From: SVTX01 sp964526505
Lineage (GTDB): Bacteria > Bacillota > Clostridia > Oscillospirales > CAG-272
DNA: 38,950 bases
NCBI GenBank assembly: GCA_964526505.1
Contig: CAZGJC010000015.1
Coordinates: forward strand, 1-38,950
Direction of reading: 5' to 3'
This document shows, piece by piece, positions 23,074 to 31,265 of the stretch. Positions within the stretch are counted from its first letter, which is position 1. Every line of letters starts with the position of its first letter. The notes below the pieces were generated by a model that was given only the letters and a program-made list of their open reading frames with translations, was not told where the DNA came from and did no database searches. The position numbers and the translations under genes are program-made.

Positions 23074-24593
23074 TCGTTATGACCTCCTATTTGCTTGTTA
23101 CGTTTAATGGCGGTGGCACCGTCTTGCAAATTCATACCTTTGACTATTGCGTTTTTTCCGTATTTGTTTTTTATGTCTATTAAGGCAAGTTGTACCTTTT
23201 TTTCTTTCTCTTCATCGACCGTCGTCGCACTTTTTTCGCTTTGTACGGAGAAATCGTTGTCGAAAAACGATATTTGACCGCAATCTGCGGTTTCGGCGAA
23301 AATACTTTCATCTATGACGTCGCATGCGGTTATATTCAGTCTGCGAACGGTGAGGTTTTCATTTATTATTCTGTCATAAAGTTCAAGCGTTGCGATTGTG
23401 ATGAGAGCGGATGATGACGTTTTTTTTATAAGCCTTGCGGTTCCGTGGGAATGCTTCGGAATTTTTCTCCCATAGCGGTCCTCTCCGATCTCCCCGTTGT
23501 AATTTTTCGATTTGTCGGGAGATTTCAAATTTTCCACGTCGTAGCCAACGGTGAGTTCAATTCGGTCGGTCAGCAGTTTTTTTCGAACAAGGTCAAGCGA
23601 AAGCGTATCAGCCATTTCACGGACAACAAGGCGTGCCTTTTGTGCGGAATACGGGCAGGTGAGAACTTGTCCCGCACCCAAACTGCTGTTGTCCGGTTTA
23701 TATGATTTTACGTCTGCTATCGTGCAAGGTTCATATCCCCAAGCGTGGTCAATTAGCAATTCTGCGTTAACGCCGAAAAGTTTATAGAGCAAATCTTCGT
23801 TGTAATAATCGTTTTCTCCACCCAGTGAACAACGTGCAACGTCTCCCATCGTGTGTATACCGTGTTTTTCGAGTTTGGCGGAGTAACCGTGTCCGACACG
23901 CCAAAAATCAGTGAGTGGCGTGTGAGACCATAATTGGCGACGATACGAAATTTCATCAAGTTCCGCAATTCGGACGCCGTCCTCGTCTGCATCTATACGC
24001 TTTGCCATAACGTCCATGGCAACTTTGGCGAGGTACATATTCGTTCCTATTCCCGCAGTTGCGGTAATGCCCGTTTGACGATAGACGTCGTGTATTATTT
24101 TTTTCGCAAATTCGTGAGATGTGATATTAAGTATTCCGAGATAGGGGGTGATATCAATAAACACTTCATCTATGGAGTATGGGTGTATATCGTCGTGAGA
24201 CACGTGTTTTAAATATATATTGTAAATTTCCGTGCTTTTTTCTATATATCGTGACATTCTCGGCGGAGCGACTATATAATCCACGGCAAGGGACTTATCC
24301 TCCCTGAGTTTTGCGACGTCATGGGAGGAGCCTACAAGTTTACCGCCGGGGGATTGTAAACGGCGTCGATAATTTATTTGTTTGACGGCTTGAACCACCT
24401 CGAAAAGTCGTGAGCGTCCGGAAAGACCGAATGCTTTAAGAGTTGGGGTTACTGCGAGACATATGGTTTTTTCGGTTCGGCTCTTATCTGCGACAACCAG
24501 ATTTGTTGTCATTGGGTCAAGACCACGATCACGGCACTCTACCGATGCATAAAACGATTTTAAATCTATGCAAAGATACTGTTTTCGGCTCAT
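23070..24593 (-). CDS. Y-family translesion DNA polymerase (UmuC/UvrX type)
   Basis: The 507-residue product starts RKQYLCIDLKSFYASVECRD, with catalytic Asp10 and the family FYASVE motif. The second catalytic pair Asp142-Glu143 lies in YSIDEVFIDI. The helix-hairpin-helix region GIGTNMYLAKVAMD and a little-finger domain (about residues 290-420) follow. The length and the YolD partner match the large UvrX/UmuC-like branch of Firmicutes rather than compact DinB (about 350-420 residues). Such enzymes copy damaged DNA with low fidelity. AAGGAGGGG precedes the start. A possible operator palindrome overlaps its -10 box, but no standard LexA box (GAAC-N4-GTTC) is seen. Confidence 0.9.
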   Translation of the reverse strand: MSRKQYLCIDLKSFYASVECRDRGLDPMTTNLVVADKSRTEKTICLAVTPTLKAFGLSGRSRLFEVVQAVKQINYRRRLQSPGGKLVGSSHDVAKLREDKSLAVDYIVAPPRMSRYIEKSTEIYNIYLKHVSHDDIHPYSIDEVFIDITPYLGILNITSHEFAKKIIHDVYRQTGITATAGIGTNMYLAKVAMDVMAKRIDADEDGVRIAELDEISYRRQLWSHTPLTDFWRVGHGYSAKLEKHGIHTMGDVARCSLGGENDYYNEDLLYKLFGVNAELLIDHAWGYEPCTIADVKSYKPDNSSLGAGQVLTCPYSAQKARLVVREMADTLSLDLVRKKLLTDRIELTVGYDVENLKSPDKSKNYNGEIGEDRYGRKIPKHSHGTARLIKKTSSSALITIATLELYDRIINENLTVRRLNITACDVIDESIFAETADCGQISFFDNDFSVQSEKSATTVDEEKEKKVQLALIDIKNKYGKNAIVKGMNLQDGATAIKRNKQIGGHNE

Positions 24594-24632
24594 ATAACCC
24601 CTCCTTTTTATAAAACTTTTACTCCATTATTG

Positions 24633-24641
24633 ATTATAACA
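24633..24641 (-). promoter_or_regulatory. Extended -10 promoter element of the Y-polymerase operon
   Basis: TGTTATAAT on the minus strand (24641-24633) is a TGn-TATAAT extended -10 box, 40 bases before the start codon. The -35 region is poor. A 6-N6-6 inverted repeat, ATAACA/TGTTAT (24636-24653), overlaps it and could be a repressor site. Confidence 0.55.
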
Positions 24642-24758
24642 TATTTTTGTTATTTTTTACACCCCCGAAAACAAGATTTTTTGATGTCAAATTATATCAA
24701 AAGCGGTCACACTGTGTTATGTTTTGTATATAAATTATTGGAAAATCGGGGTTATGTA

Positions 24759-24787
24759 TTGACTAATTTGTTGATTTGTGATACAAT
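24759..24787 (+). promoter_or_regulatory. Promoter of the polysaccharide cluster
   Basis: TTGACT (24759-24764) and TACAAT (24782-24787) lie 17 bases apart. Predicted transcription starts near 24794, giving a leader of about 155 bases before ATG 24951. Confidence 0.75.
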
Positions 24788-24950
24788 ATAATTTAATATG
24801 AGGTATTGTGCCTATTTGTACGCAATCGTTTTTGTGACAAATACTCAAAAATCCCTTGTACTTTTATAAGCGAAAAAAGACATTAAAATATTTTGCGGTT
24901 GTCAATTTTTAAAGTTTTCAACCACGATAAAGAATTTAACGGAGAAAATA

Positions 24951-27050
24951 ATGGAAAACAAGCGATTGTCAAATCCAAGTGATTTATCCAACAATAATAA
25001 GAAAAAGCATCTCGCAATTGAGCATAGAAATGTAGTAGCACTATTTTTAATGATTTACGATATAGTGGCAATGGGCGGGGCTTATTTTTTGGCATTATGG
25101 ATGCGTTTCGACTGCAAATATTCTCAAATACCAAATGAATATTTCAGTGCGTGGCTTAAATTTTTGCCCATTGGTGCAGTTATCGGAATAGTTATTTTTT
25201 GCCTTTTTCATCTCTATCAGATTTTGTGGAGATTTGCCGGATATACCGATCTGAAAAAAATAACTATCGCATCAATTATCGCAAGTGCGACTCACGCCGT
25301 GGGGATTACGTTGATTTTTGAAGTAATGCCCGTGTCTTATTATATTGTCGGTGCGGCAATACAGTTGGCATTTTTGCTTATTATTCGCTTTGCTTACAGA
25401 ATTATCAAATACGAAAAGAATAAGAATGCCAAGGCACATCCGAAAACGCCCGCAAGCAGAGTAATGCTTATAGGTGCCGGTTCTGCCGGTCAGATGCTCT
25501 TGCGTGACGTTCAAAGTTCAAAAGAAGTAAACGACTGCATATGTTGTATTATTGATGACGAACCGAACAAATGGGGATGTTTTATAGACAACGTTCCGAT
25601 TGTCGGTGGCAGAGACGATATTTTATTGAACGTAAAAAAATATAAAATCGAAAAAATATTCGTTGCCATTCCATCGGCAAGTCCCGAAGATTTAAGAGAT
25701 ATTCTCGGAATTTGCAGAGAGACTGATTGCGAACTTAAAAATCTTCCCGGCATGTATCAGTTTGTAACGGGTGAAATAAGCGTCGGAACGCTTAAAGACG
25801 TTGCGGTTGAAGATTTACTCGGCAGAGAGACGGTCAGCGTCGATATGCGAGAAATATACGATTTTATTCGTGGCAAAACCATTCTCGTTACCGGTGGCGG
25901 AGGTTCGATAGGAAGCGAACTTTGCAGACAGATAGCAAAGCACGAGCCAAAACAACTTATAATTTTCGACATATACGAAAACAACGCACATGCAATCCAA
26001 CTTGAATTACGTGATAAATATCCGAATCTCAACCTTGAAGTTCTTATAGGTTCGGTCAGAGACAGCAGACGCATAAATCAATTATTTGCAAAATACAAAC
26101 CCGACGTTGTTTATCACGCCGCAGCACACAAGCACGTTCCTCTGATGGAGGACAGTCCTTGTGAGTCGATAAAGAACAATGCGATAGGCACGTACAAAAC
26201 CGCTTATGCGGCTATGATGAACGGCTGTAAACGGTTTGTACTTATTTCCACGGATAAGGCGGTAAATCCCACGAATATTATGGGGGCGTCAAAACGTCTT
26301 TGCGAAATGATAATTCAGTCGTTTGACAGAAAAATACGTGAAGGCAGAGCGAGCGAAATAAAACCGCTTTGCGTTCATACGGACGACGAGGACGGAAGTA
26401 TGCTTGAATTGTCGGCAAACAATATCATTCCCAAAACCGAATTTGTTGCGGTTCGTTTCGGCAACGTACTCGGAAGTAATGGTTCGGTTATTCCGAGATT
26501 CAAAGAGCAAATTGAGCGAGGCGGACCGGTTACGGTAACGCACCCCGATATTATTCGTTATTTTATGACCATTCCCGAGGCGGCATCGCTTGTATTGCAA
26601 GCGGGAACGTATGCGAAGGGCGGAGAGATTTTCGTTCTTGATATGGGCTCGCCGGTTAAAATAGACACGTTGGCACGAAATCTTATACGTCTTTCCGGAC
26701 TTCAACCCGACGTTGACATTGAGATTGAATATACGGGTCTTCGACCGGGAGAAAAACTTTATGAGGAGAAACTTATGTCCGAAGAGGGTATGAAGACTAC
26801 GCCCAATCACCTCATACACATAGGGAAGCCGATATCTTTTGATACGGATACATTCCTCAAACAATTGCAAATGCTTATGAATGCGGCATATGACGGTCGT
26901 GAAGCGGATATCCGCCAACTTGTCGCAACGGTTGTCCCGACGTATAATCCCGCAGGTGAACACGGAACGGAGTATAAGGGAAGAGCGTTTGCAGAACAAA
27001 TGAAGATGATAAACGAGAATGAATCCTCCGATGAAAATTCGGAACGATAA
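24951..27050 (+). CDS. Membrane-bound UDP-sugar 4,6-dehydratase (CapD/PglF/WbpM family)
   Basis: The enzyme is expected to convert UDP-GlcNAc to its 4-keto-6-deoxy sugar, the first step to bacillosamine- or quinovosamine-type sugars. The 699-residue protein has four to five membrane helices (residues about 27-150), a first Rossmann domain with GAGSAG at 175-180, and a catalytic NAD-binding domain with GGGGSIG at 315-321, ISTDKAVNPTN at 432-442 and MGASK at 444-448. In this family Met replaces the tyrosine of the usual YxxxK. A polar insert (HTDDEDGSMLELSANN) interrupts the domain near 460-475. GGAG lies 7 bases before ATG 24951. It is the first gene of the cluster. Confidence 0.93.
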   Translation: MENKRLSNPSDLSNNNKKKHLAIEHRNVVALFLMIYDIVAMGGAYFLALWMRFDCKYSQIPNEYFSAWLKFLPIGAVIGIVIFCLFHLYQILWRFAGYTDLKKITIASIIASATHAVGITLIFEVMPVSYYIVGAAIQLAFLLIIRFAYRIIKYEKNKNAKAHPKTPASRVMLIGAGSAGQMLLRDVQSSKEVNDCICCIIDDEPNKWGCFIDNVPIVGGRDDILLNVKKYKIEKIFVAIPSASPEDLRDILGICRETDCELKNLPGMYQFVTGEISVGTLKDVAVEDLLGRETVSVDMREIYDFIRGKTILVTGGGGSIGSELCRQIAKHEPKQLIIFDIYENNAHAIQLELRDKYPNLNLEVLIGSVRDSRRINQLFAKYKPDVVYHAAAHKHVPLMEDSPCESIKNNAIGTYKTAYAAMMNGCKRFVLISTDKAVNPTNIMGASKRLCEMIIQSFDRKIREGRASEIKPLCVHTDDEDGSMLELSANNIIPKTEFVAVRFGNVLGSNGSVIPRFKEQIERGGPVTVTHPDIIRYFMTIPEAASLVLQAGTYAKGGEIFVLDMGSPVKIDTLARNLIRLSGLQPDVDIEIEYTGLRPGEKLYEEKLMSEEGMKTTPNHLIHIGKPISFDTDTFLKQLQMLMNAAYDGREADIRQLVATVVPTYNPAGEHGTEYKGRAFAEQMKMINENESSDENSER

Positions 27051-27080
27051 ATTCAAACGGATTGCAAGTTATATATACGG

Positions 27081-27095
27081 TCGGTCAATGACCGA
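27081..27095 (+). other. Small hairpin before the aminotransferase gene
   Basis: TCGGTC and GACCGA form a 6-bp stem with a 3-base loop. No T-tract follows, so it is more likely a stability or processing element between the first two genes than a terminator. Confidence 0.35.
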
Positions 27096-27117
27096 AGTTT
27101 GAAAGAGGTAATTATTT

Positions 27118-28338
27118 ATGGTTGAGTCTAAAAGACAAATTCCTTTCAGCCCCCCGGATATTTCCGAACTTGAAATTGAGGAAGTGGCAAAAGCACTTCG
27201 TTCGGGTTGGATAACCACGGGACCGAGAACAAAAAAACTTGAAAAAGAAATTGCAGAGTGGATAGGAACCGAAAGATGTGTGTGCCTGAACTCTCAAACG
27301 GCTTGTGCCGAAATGGCACTTCACGTACTCGGCATAGGCGAGGGGGATGAGGTAATAACCTCGGCATATACATACACTGCGTCTGCGTCGGTTATAGCAC
27401 ACGTTGGTGCTAAAATCGTTCTTGTCGATACACAAAAAGACAGTTTTGAGATGGATTATGACGCACTTGAAAATGCGATAACCGAAAAAACAAAAGCGAT
27501 AATTCCCGTTGATCTTGGCGGTGTTCCTTGCGATTACGACAGAATATTCGAAATTGTGGAGAAAAAGAAAAATCTTTTCAAACCGTCAAATAAAATTCAG
27601 TCTGCAATAGGCAGAGTGGCGATTATGGCGGATACCGCACATGCTTTCGGAGCAAAATGGCACGGCAAGATGGTCGGAAATATTGCGGATTTTTCAAGTT
27701 TCAGTTTCCACGCCGTAAAGAATTTTACCACGGCAGAGGGTGGTGCGTTGACGTGGCGTAACATTCTGGGAATAGACAATGAGGAAATTTATCATCAACT
27801 CCAACTGCTCAGCCTTCACGGTCAATCAAAAGACGCACTTGCAAAAACAAAACTCGGTGCGTGGGAGTACGACATTGTAGGCACGTGGTACAAGTGTAAT
27901 ATGACTGACGTCGTTGCGTCTATCGGACTCAAACAGTTTGAGCGTTATCCCGATATGCTTAAACGCAGACGTGAGATTATAGAAAAATATGACTCGGCGT
28001 TTAATCCTATGGGAATAGAAACGCTTGATCACTACGGTGCCGATTATGAGTCGTCGGGTCACTTGTATATAACACGTATACCCGGTATTACAATCGATCA
28101 GAGAAACGAGATTATCATAAAGATGGCAGAAGAGGGAGTTGCTTGCAACGTCCATTACAAGCCTCTTCCGATGCACACCGCTTATAAAAATCTCGGATTT
28201 GACATAAGCGATTATCCTAACGCCTATGCTCATTTTGCAAACGAGATTACTTTGCCTCTTCATACATGTCTTTGCGATGAAGACGTGGATTACGTTATCG
28301 AAAAATACAAAAAAGTCGTCGGAGCATATCTGTTATGA
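27118..28338 (+). CDS. PLP-dependent sugar aminotransferase (DegT/DnrJ/EryC1 family)
   Basis: The 406-residue product aligns by eye with PglE-type enzymes that aminate a 4-keto nucleotide sugar. It has the N-terminal IPFSPPDISELEIEEV, SGWITTGPRTKKLE, the cofactor region TSAYTYTASA, Asp171 in ADTAHAFGA, the Schiff-base Lys201 in SFSFHAVKNFTTAEGGAL and the C-terminal HYKPLPMHTAY. It follows the 4,6-dehydratase by 67 bases and would use its product. AGAGGT at 27103-27108 is the ribosome binding site. The stop overlaps the next start (ATGA). No acetyltransferase gene of PglD type follows, so the final sugar may keep a free amine or be acetylated from elsewhere. Confidence 0.92.
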   Translation: MVESKRQIPFSPPDISELEIEEVAKALRSGWITTGPRTKKLEKEIAEWIGTERCVCLNSQTACAEMALHVLGIGEGDEVITSAYTYTASASVIAHVGAKIVLVDTQKDSFEMDYDALENAITEKTKAIIPVDLGGVPCDYDRIFEIVEKKKNLFKPSNKIQSAIGRVAIMADTAHAFGAKWHGKMVGNIADFSSFSFHAVKNFTTAEGGALTWRNILGIDNEEIYHQLQLLSLHGQSKDALAKTKLGAWEYDIVGTWYKCNMTDVVASIGLKQFERYPDMLKRRREIIEKYDSAFNPMGIETLDHYGADYESSGHLYITRIPGITIDQRNEIIIKMAEEGVACNVHYKPLPMHTAYKNLGFDISDYPNAYAHFANEITLPLHTCLCDEDVDYVIEKYKKVVGAYLL

Positions 28339-29081
28339 TGCTCAAACGTTGGGACAAACTTCCTTTGGAAATGCAAACCGAGGAAGTTCGAAAATATTAC
28401 GATATTCTCAAAAAAAAGCAAGTAAGTTTATTTTTTAAACGAGTATTTGATATAGTATTGTCTCTTTTAATGCTTATCATATTGTCGCCCGTGTTTCTTG
28501 TTGTTGCGATAGCAATAAAAATCGACAGCAAGGGACCGGTATTTTACCGACAGGTGAGAACGACACAATACAATAACAAATTCAGAATTTTTAAATTCAG
28601 AACGATGTGTCAAGGAGCGGACAAAGGTTCGCAGGTGACCTTGAACGGCGACAGCCGTGTTACACGAGTCGGAAAACTTATAAGAGGATGTCGTCTTGAC
28701 GAGATAAGTCAACTTATAGACGTTCTGCGTGGCAAGATGACTTTTGTTGCCACGAGAGCGGAAACCCCGAAATACACCGATAGATATACGCCGGAGATGA
28801 TGGCAACGTTGCTTTTGCCTGCCGGGGTAACAAGCCTTGCGAGTATTCTTTATAAGGACGAAGCGAAATTGCTGGATGCCACAGAGGATACGGACAAAAT
28901 ATACGTCGAGCGGATATTGCCTGCAAAAATGTATTATAATTTAAAGCAACTTGAAGAGTTCTCCCTTTGGAACGACGTCAAAACAATGTTTATGACGGTA
29001 TTTGCCGTGCTTGGCAAAGAGTATGAGGGGGATTGCGATGAAAACAGAGAAAGCGATACGGAGAGTATAAGTAATGTTTGA
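28335..29081 (+). CDS. Undecaprenyl-phosphate phosphosugar transferase (PglC/WcaJ-type)
   Basis: This enzyme starts polysaccharide synthesis by moving a phosphosugar from a UDP-sugar to undecaprenyl phosphate in the membrane. The 248-residue product has a soluble N-terminus, one re-entrant helix (residues about 36-60, KRVFDIVLSLLMLIILSPVF with Pro52), KFRTM at 87-91 and the catalytic Asp122-Glu123 in CRLDEISQLIDVLRGKM. The usual VGPRPE motif is replaced by VATRAE at 138-143. The small size and single membrane segment fit monotopic PglC-like enzymes rather than full WcaJ. The start overlaps the aminotransferase stop by 4 bases, and the end overlaps the GT2 gene by 8. Confidence 0.92.
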   Translation: MMLKRWDKLPLEMQTEEVRKYYDILKKKQVSLFFKRVFDIVLSLLMLIILSPVFLVVAIAIKIDSKGPVFYRQVRTTQYNNKFRIFKFRTMCQGADKGSQVTLNGDSRVTRVGKLIRGCRLDEISQLIDVLRGKMTFVATRAETPKYTDRYTPEMMATLLLPAGVTSLASILYKDEAKLLDATEDTDKIYVERILPAKMYYNLKQLEEFSLWNDVKTMFMTVFAVLGKEYEGDCDENRESDTESISNV

Positions 29082-29895
29082 CAAATTTTCCGTTCTTATG
29101 TCGTTATACATAAAGGAAAAGCCCGAATATTTGAGGGAATGTATGGATAGCATTCTTTCGCAGACCATAATGCCCGACCAAATTGTCATAGTAAAAGACG
29201 GACCGATTACGGATGAGCTCAATGCGGTTTTGGATGAATATATTTCTCGAAACGAAGAACTTTATACAATAGTTCCGCTTGAAAAGAACGTCGGTCTCGG
29301 ACTTGCACTTGCAGAAGGAATGTTGCATTGCAGAAACGAACTTGTGGCACGAATGGACACCGATGACGTTTGCAGACGTGACAGATTTGAACTCCAATTA
29401 TCGGAATTCGAAAAAAATCCGTCGCTTGATATATGCGGATGTCACATTATTGAGTTTGAAGATAATATTGACAATATAGTGGCGAAAAGAAGCGTTCCGC
29501 TTAACGATGCGGATATAAAGAAATATCAAAAACGCAGAGATGCGTTTAACCATGTGACGGTAATGTATAAAAAATCCAAAGTACTCGGTGCGGGAAATTA
29601 CCGCTCATGTATGCTTATGGAAGACACTTATCTTTGGGTAAATATGTTTATGTACGGTTGCAATGCCGAAAATATAGATGACTGCCTTGTGTATGCACGT
29701 GTAGGCAAAGATATGTTTGAACGCAGGGGCGGATGGTCTTATTTTAAAAAGTACCGTGAGGGAAGAAAAAAAGTCAGAGAGACGGGATATATCGGATTTT
29801 TTGACTACTATTACACCATAGCCGTACAATTTGTCATCGCTCTTATGCCGAACAAATTGCGTGGATGGGTATTTAAAAAACTTTTGCACAAATAA
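29074..29895 (+). CDS. Glycosyltransferase, family 2
   Basis: The 273-residue cytoplasmic GT-A enzyme has the GT2 start FSVLMSLYIKEKPEYLRECMDSI, then QIVIVKDGP, and the metal/nucleotide site MDTDDV (Asp95-Thr-Asp-Asp98). The aromatic, basic C-terminal part (YFKKYREGRKKVRETGYIGF) may sit at the membrane. It resembles amylovoran AmsE-like transferases. It overlaps the phosphosugar transferase gene by 8 bases and uses GGAGAG near 29058 for initiation, so it probably adds the second sugar. Donor and linkage cannot be read from sequence. Confidence 0.88.
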   Translation: MFDKFSVLMSLYIKEKPEYLRECMDSILSQTIMPDQIVIVKDGPITDELNAVLDEYISRNEELYTIVPLEKNVGLGLALAEGMLHCRNELVARMDTDDVCRRDRFELQLSEFEKNPSLDICGCHIIEFEDNIDNIVAKRSVPLNDADIKKYQKRRDAFNHVTVMYKKSKVLGAGNYRSCMLMEDTYLWVNMFMYGCNAENIDDCLVYARVGKDMFERRGGWSYFKKYREGRKKVRETGYIGFFDYYYTIAVQFVIALMPNKLRGWVFKKLLHK

Positions 29896-29935
29896 GAGAC
29901 ATTTTGACGGTCTAAACGGATAAGGAGTTTAATGT

Positions 29936-30763
29936 ATGGAAAACAAACTTTCGCCATTACAGCAAAAATTGCTTACTATGCTTGAATGGTATCACGATTT
30001 TTGCGTTAAGAATAATTTGAAATATTACGTTGCATACGGCACGCTTCTCGGTGCGGTAAGACACAACGGTTTTATTCCTTGGGACGATGACGTTGACGTT
30101 TTAATGCCTCGCCCGGATTATGAAAAGTTCCTCGAAATTATGAAAAATAATTCTGATAATATATACTACGCCGAACGTTCGGGAAAAGAAAACGAGGAAT
30201 ATTATTATTCATATGCGAAAGTTTACGATACCACAACCACGTTGATTGAACGCAACAGAAGAAACGTTAAAAGAGGCGTTTATATTGACGTATTTCCTCT
30301 TGACGGTATTCCGTCGGATATGAAGCAGGCAAAACGCCATTTCAGAAGAGTTAACTTTTATAAAAAATTGATTTATGCGAGAAATATTGCGATAAAAAAG
30401 GAAAACGGTATTGTAAAAAACTTTGTTGCACTCATCTCACGCATTATTCCAATGGCGTGGCTGAAAAACAGCAAAATTGTATCGAAAATTGAAAGTGAAG
30501 CAACTAAATATAAATATTGTGAGTCGGAATACGTTGGATGTATGCACAGCGGAGACGGCTTAAAGGAACATATATTAAAGTCGGTATACGGCGAGCCGTC
30601 AACATACAAATTTGAGGGTATTGACGTTTATGCACCGCACGATGCAGACGCATATTTGCGTCAATTTTTCGGAGATTATATGCAATTACCTCCCGAAAAC
30701 GAGAGAGTGTCTCATCATTCTCACGTTGAATGTGACTTGCATAAGTCTTATTTGAGTAAATAA
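29936..30763 (+). CDS. LicD-family phosphotransferase
   Basis: LicD proteins transfer phosphocholine or other phospho-substituents from CDP-activated donors to cell-surface glycans. The 275-residue product carries the hallmark YGTLLGAVRHNGFIPWDDDVD at residues 34-54 (split here around Arg42), with the catalytic aspartates 50-52 and 54, followed by MPRPDYEKF. The C-terminal half holds conserved VYIDVFPLDGIP (residues about 117-128) and HSHVECD near the end. A good AAGGAG site lies 9 bases upstream. The cytidylyltransferase gene directly downstream could make its CDP-donor. Choline itself is not implied, because no choline kinase or transporter gene is visible. Confidence 0.9.
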   Translation: MENKLSPLQQKLLTMLEWYHDFCVKNNLKYYVAYGTLLGAVRHNGFIPWDDDVDVLMPRPDYEKFLEIMKNNSDNIYYAERSGKENEEYYYSYAKVYDTTTTLIERNRRNVKRGVYIDVFPLDGIPSDMKQAKRHFRRVNFYKKLIYARNIAIKKENGIVKNFVALISRIIPMAWLKNSKIVSKIESEATKYKYCESEYVGCMHSGDGLKEHILKSVYGEPSTYKFEGIDVYAPHDADAYLRQFFGDYMQLPPENERVSHHSHVECDLHKSYLSK

Positions 30764-30801
30764 AATACGGATTTTTTCCGAAAGGAAAAGGTAAATTAAG
30801 A

Positions 30802-31206
30802 ATGAAAAAGGTTTTGACTGTCGGTGTTTTCGATTATTTTCATTACGGTCATTTAAAGTTGTTTGAAAATGCAAAAAAACTCGGCGATTATTTGATAGTT
30901 GCGGTTCAGGACGGAGATTCAATATTAAAGTTTAAACCGCAGGCTAATATATATTATACAACGGAACAGAGACTTGAAATGGTCGGGGCGGTTCGTTTTG
31001 TTGACGAAGTCATAACGTACGAAAACGTTTACGACACGGTGCGTAACGTGGATTTTGACGTGTTTGCCATAGGCGGTGACCAAAGTCACGAATGGTTTGT
31101 TCGTGCCGTGGAATATTGCGAAAGCCATGGAAAAGAGGTTATAAGACTGCCGAGAACGCAGGGAATTTCGTCTACGGAAATAAAGCAAAGTCTTTCGAAT
31201 AAATAA
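30802..31206 (+). CDS. Cytidylyltransferase (glycerol-3-phosphate or related alcohol phosphate)
   Basis: The 134-residue enzyme belongs to the HxGH nucleotidyltransferase superfamily: VGVFDYFHYGHLKL with the HxGH histidines 14 and 17, and the RTQGISST motif at 118-125, the cytidylyltransferase version of RTEGISTT. It forms a CDP-alcohol from CTP and an alcohol phosphate. It is more diverged from TagD than the second enzyme at 37002 (STDEFN and GDDWxGKFDF are replaced), so the substrate may be different, for example ethanolamine phosphate or another polyol phosphate. It sits 38 bases after the LicD gene and is probably its donor supplier. Confidence 0.88.
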   Translation: MKKVLTVGVFDYFHYGHLKLFENAKKLGDYLIVAVQDGDSILKFKPQANIYYTTEQRLEMVGAVRFVDEVITYENVYDTVRNVDFDVFAIGGDQSHEWFVRAVEYCESHGKEVIRLPRTQGISSTEIKQSLSNK

Positions 31207-31265
31207 TTATCTCGGATTGAATTTATAAAAGGAAATCAAAAACAACGAGTACAATGGAGAAAACA

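Larger units (their letters stand above)
24594..24950. other. Intergenic region between the polymerase gene and the polysaccharide cluster
   Basis: This 357-base divergent region holds the polymerase promoter (24633-24653) and the cluster promoter (24759-24787). About 155 bases of untranslated AT-rich leader follow before the first cluster gene. I see no terminator, JUMPstart-like element or known riboswitch in it. A short stem, GGTTG (24897-24901) with CAACC (24919-24923), lies near the end of the leader. Confidence 0.6.

Noticed and set aside
24798..24869. Leader peptide of 23 codons in the polysaccharide operon leader
   Set aside because: The ATG lies almost at the predicted transcript start and has no ribosome binding site, and no terminator follows it.
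26289..27056. 255-codon open frame antisense to the dehydratase gene
   Set aside because: It is a shadow of a gene with strong family motifs; no promoter or ribosome binding site supports it.
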